DNA of 64,000 bases from Streptomyces sp. NBC_00582. GTDB lineage: Bacteria > Actinomycetota > Actinomycetes > Streptomycetales > Streptomycetaceae. Position numbers and translations under genes: made by a program. The notes under the pieces are model-generated. The model had not been told where the DNA came from, did no database searches, and saw only the letters and a list, made by a program, of their open reading frames with translations. Below are positions 62,277-64,000 of the stretch, piece after piece (the first letter of the stretch is position 1; every line of letters begins with the position of its first letter). The stretch lies in the NCBI RefSeq assembly GCF_036345155.1, contig NZ_CP107772.1, positions 7,440,001 through 7,504,000 of the forward strand, in the 5' to 3' direction.

Positions 62277-63734
62277 ATGGCTGAGCTCGTGGAACACGGA
62301 AAGCTGTTCATCGGCGGAGAGTTGACGGACCCCCTGGGCGATGCCGTCATCGAGGTGATCTCGCCGCACACCGAGGAGGTCATCGGGCGGGTGCCGCACG
62401 CCTCCGCGGCGGATGTGGACCGGGCCGTCGCCGTCGCACGGCGGGCGTTCGACGAGGGGCCCTGGCCCCGGCTGTCGCTCGACGAGCGGATCGCGGTCGT
62501 CTCCCGCATCAAGGACGGGATCGCGATGCGCCACGAGGAGATCGCCCGGGTGATCTCCTCCGAGAACGGCTCCCCGTACTCCTGGAGCGTCCTCGCGCAG
62601 GCCCTCGGCGCGATGATGGTGTGGGACGCGGCGATCACCGTCGCCCGGGGCTTCACCTACGAGGAGCGCCGCGACGGCGTGCTCGGGAAGATCCTCGTAC
62701 GGCGCGAGCCGGTAGGGGTCGTCGCGGCCGTCGTCCCCTGGAACGTCCCCCAGTTCGTCGCCGCCGCCAAGCTCGCGCCCGCACTGCTCACGGGCTGCTC
62801 GGTGATCCTCAAGCCGTCGCCGGAGTCCCCGCTGGACGCGTACCTCCTCGCGGACATCGCACGCGAGGCGGGGCTGCCGGAGGGGGTGCTGTCGATCCTG
62901 CCGGCGGACCGCGAGGTCAGCGAGTACCTGGTCGGGCACCCCGGTGTCGACAAGGTCTCCTTCACCGGCTCGGTCGCGGCGGGCAAGCGGGTCATGGAGG
63001 TGGCCTCCCGCAACCTCACCCGCGTCACGCTGGAGCTCGGCGGCAAGTCGGCGGCGATCGTGCTGCCGGACGCCGATCTGCAGGGCGCGGTCGCCGGGAT
63101 CGTCCCGGCCGCCTGGATGAACAACGGGCAGGCCTGTGTCGCCCAGACCCGTATCCTCCTGCCGCGCTCGCGCTACGACGAGTTCGCCGACGCCTTCGCC
63201 TCCGCCGCGAGCGCCCTCGTCGTCGGGGACCCGCTGGACCCGGCCACCCAGGTGGGCCCGCTGGTCGCCGAGCGGCAGCAGCGCCGCAACCTCGACTACA
63301 TCCGCATCGGCCAGGAGGAGGGCGCGAAGGTTCTGACCGGCGGCGGCCGTCCGGCGGGCCTGGACCGGGGCTGGTACGTCGAGCCGACCCTCTTCGGCGA
63401 CGTCGACAACTCCATGCGGATCGCCCGCGAGGAGATCTTCGGCCCGGTGATCTGCCTCCTCCCCTACGGCGACGAGTCGGAGGCGCTGAAGATCGCCAAC
63501 GACTCCGACTACGGGCTGAGCGGCAGCGTGTGGACCGCCGACGTGGCGCACGGCATCGAGGTCGCGAAGCAGGTCCGTACGGGGACGTACTCCGTCAACA
63601 CCTTCAGCCTCGACATGCTCGGACCGTTCGGCGGCTACAAGAACTCCGGACTGGGGCGGGAGTTCGGGCCCGAGGGCTTCGGCGAGTACCTCGAGCACAA
63701 GATGATCCATCTGCCGGCGGGCTGGGAAGGCTGA
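62277..63734 (+). CDS. NAD(P)-dependent aldehyde dehydrogenase
   Basis: A 485-residue ALDH that oxidises an aldehyde to the acid. Catalytic Cys287 (NNGQACVAQTRI), general base Glu253 (TLELGGKSA), Asn156 (PWNVPQF) and the C-terminal EEIFGPVICLLPY are all present. ATG 62277 follows GAAGG by 8 nt; frames upstream of it run through the operator. In the steroid-type context it could oxidise the C26 alcohol/aldehyde produced by a CYP125-like enzyme to the acid needed for CoA activation, but a general aldehyde is also possible. A ferredoxin gene follows after 8 bp. Confidence 0.92.
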   Translation: MAELVEHGKLFIGGELTDPLGDAVIEVISPHTEEVIGRVPHASAADVDRAVAVARRAFDEGPWPRLSLDERIAVVSRIKDGIAMRHEEIARVISSENGSPYSWSVLAQALGAMMVWDAAITVARGFTYEERRDGVLGKILVRREPVGVVAAVVPWNVPQFVAAAKLAPALLTGCSVILKPSPESPLDAYLLADIAREAGLPEGVLSILPADREVSEYLVGHPGVDKVSFTGSVAAGKRVMEVASRNLTRVTLELGGKSAAIVLPDADLQGAVAGIVPAAWMNNGQACVAQTRILLPRSRYDEFADAFASAASALVVGDPLDPATQVGPLVAERQQRRNLDYIRIGQEEGAKVLTGGGRPAGLDRGWYVEPTLFGDVDNSMRIAREEIFGPVICLLPYGDESEALKIANDSDYGLSGSVWTADVAHGIEVAKQVRTGTYSVNTFSLDMLGPFGGYKNSGLGREFGPEGFGEYLEHKMIHLPAGWEG

Positions 63735-63742
63735 GAGGGGCC

Positions 63743-63976
63743 ATGGGGGACCGTTGGCACGTGGAGGTCGACCGCTCGCTGTGCATCGGCTCGGCCCAGT
63801 GCATCCACCACGCCCCGGACGGCTTCCGCCTCGACACCGCCCGCCAGTCCCACCCGGTCGACCCGGACGCGGACGCGAACGAGCGGGTGCTGACGGCGGC
63901 GGAGAGCTGCCCGGTGGAGGCGATCGCGATCACGCTGCTGGGGAGCGGGGAGGCGGTGTTCCCGCCGGAGGACTGA
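63743..63976 (+). CDS. Ferredoxin, single-cluster P450-partner type
   Basis: A 77-residue ferredoxin. The cluster ligands are C14 and C20 (CIGSAQC, the CX5C pattern that lacks the second Cys of a 4Fe-4S site) and C56 (SCPVEAI), which gives a 3Fe-4S cluster as in actinobacterial P450 redox partners. It starts VEVDRSLCIGSAQCIHHAPDGF. It is cotranscribed with the aldehyde dehydrogenase gene (8-bp gap), and the CYP125-like P450 in the window lacks its own ferredoxin gene. Confidence 0.92.
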   Translation: MGDRWHVEVDRSLCIGSAQCIHHAPDGFRLDTARQSHPVDPDADANERVLTAAESCPVEAIAITLLGSGEAVFPPED

Positions 63977-64000
63977 GACCCCCACCTCGTTGAAAAAATC

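Noticed and set aside
62247-63710. Long minus-strand open frame opposite the aldehyde dehydrogenase gene
   Set aside because: Mirror frame of a gene with all catalytic motifs intact.

Overview
The window looks like chromosomal DNA of a Streptomyces or a close relative. GC is very high throughout, codons end almost always in G or C, GTG/TTG starts and GGAGG-type ribosome sites are frequent, and the gene content is typical: homodimeric-type pyruvate dehydrogenase E1, several TerD paralogues, PAP2/GT87 membrane proteins and ECF-type vitamin uptake. Two copies of what looks like a dispersed Streptomyces-type intergenic repeat are present. I see no transposase, integrase, phage gene or CRISPR array, so this is core chromosome with some family-specific islands.

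Layout. 1-3.3 kb: divergent TetR regulator and 14-TM exporter, a small membrane protein and a K+ channel. 3.3-7.4 kb: aceE and, divergently, a DUF3052 protein and a peroxiredoxin. 7.5-16.5 kb: a tellurite-resistance-type (Ter) stress region with two tandem TerD proteins, a DUF475/TerC-like membrane protein, a TerA-like protein, a TerD with a Pro/Gln-rich tail, then a biosynthetic module (CitE-like aldolase, a PRTase-TRSP-StiP fusion, a HAD phosphatase). 16.5-22.4 kb: a zinc-ribbon protein and a wall-related row of class A PBP with an altered transpeptidase motif, a NodB-like deacetylase homologue and a secreted amidase. 24 kb: tRNA-Val and a His-rich lipoprotein pair. 25-43 kb: mostly single housekeeping or accessory genes, including DoxX, an FAD/NAD protein, a PhoD phosphatase, a secreted HNH nuclease, a GDT1-type exporter behind a yybP-ykoY-like Mn2+ riboswitch, a peptidoglycan-binding repeat protein, and an MFS exporter with a fused C-terminal winged helix. 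43-48.6 kb: a DUF2330 protein, a GT87-PAP2 fusion, a frameshifted lipoprotein gene and a barstar homologue.

48.7-52.2 and 61.1-64 kb hold two loci that look like one steroid/lipid side-chain catabolic set: thiolase and a CYP125-like P450 at one, an aldehyde dehydrogenase and a P450-type 3Fe-4S ferredoxin at the other. Each has a KstR-like palindrome and the same 18-bp promoter element.

Between them, at 54.4-60.2 kb on the minus strand, lies the most interesting unit: a cobalamin riboswitch followed by five tightly coupled genes. They encode a secreted, membrane-anchored alpha/alpha-repeat protein resembling the barrel fold of animal transcobalamin/intrinsic factor, a second secreted anchored protein, an ECF transmembrane subunit, a double ATPase and an S component. 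I read it as a surface-capture plus ECF import system for cobalamin or another corrinoid.
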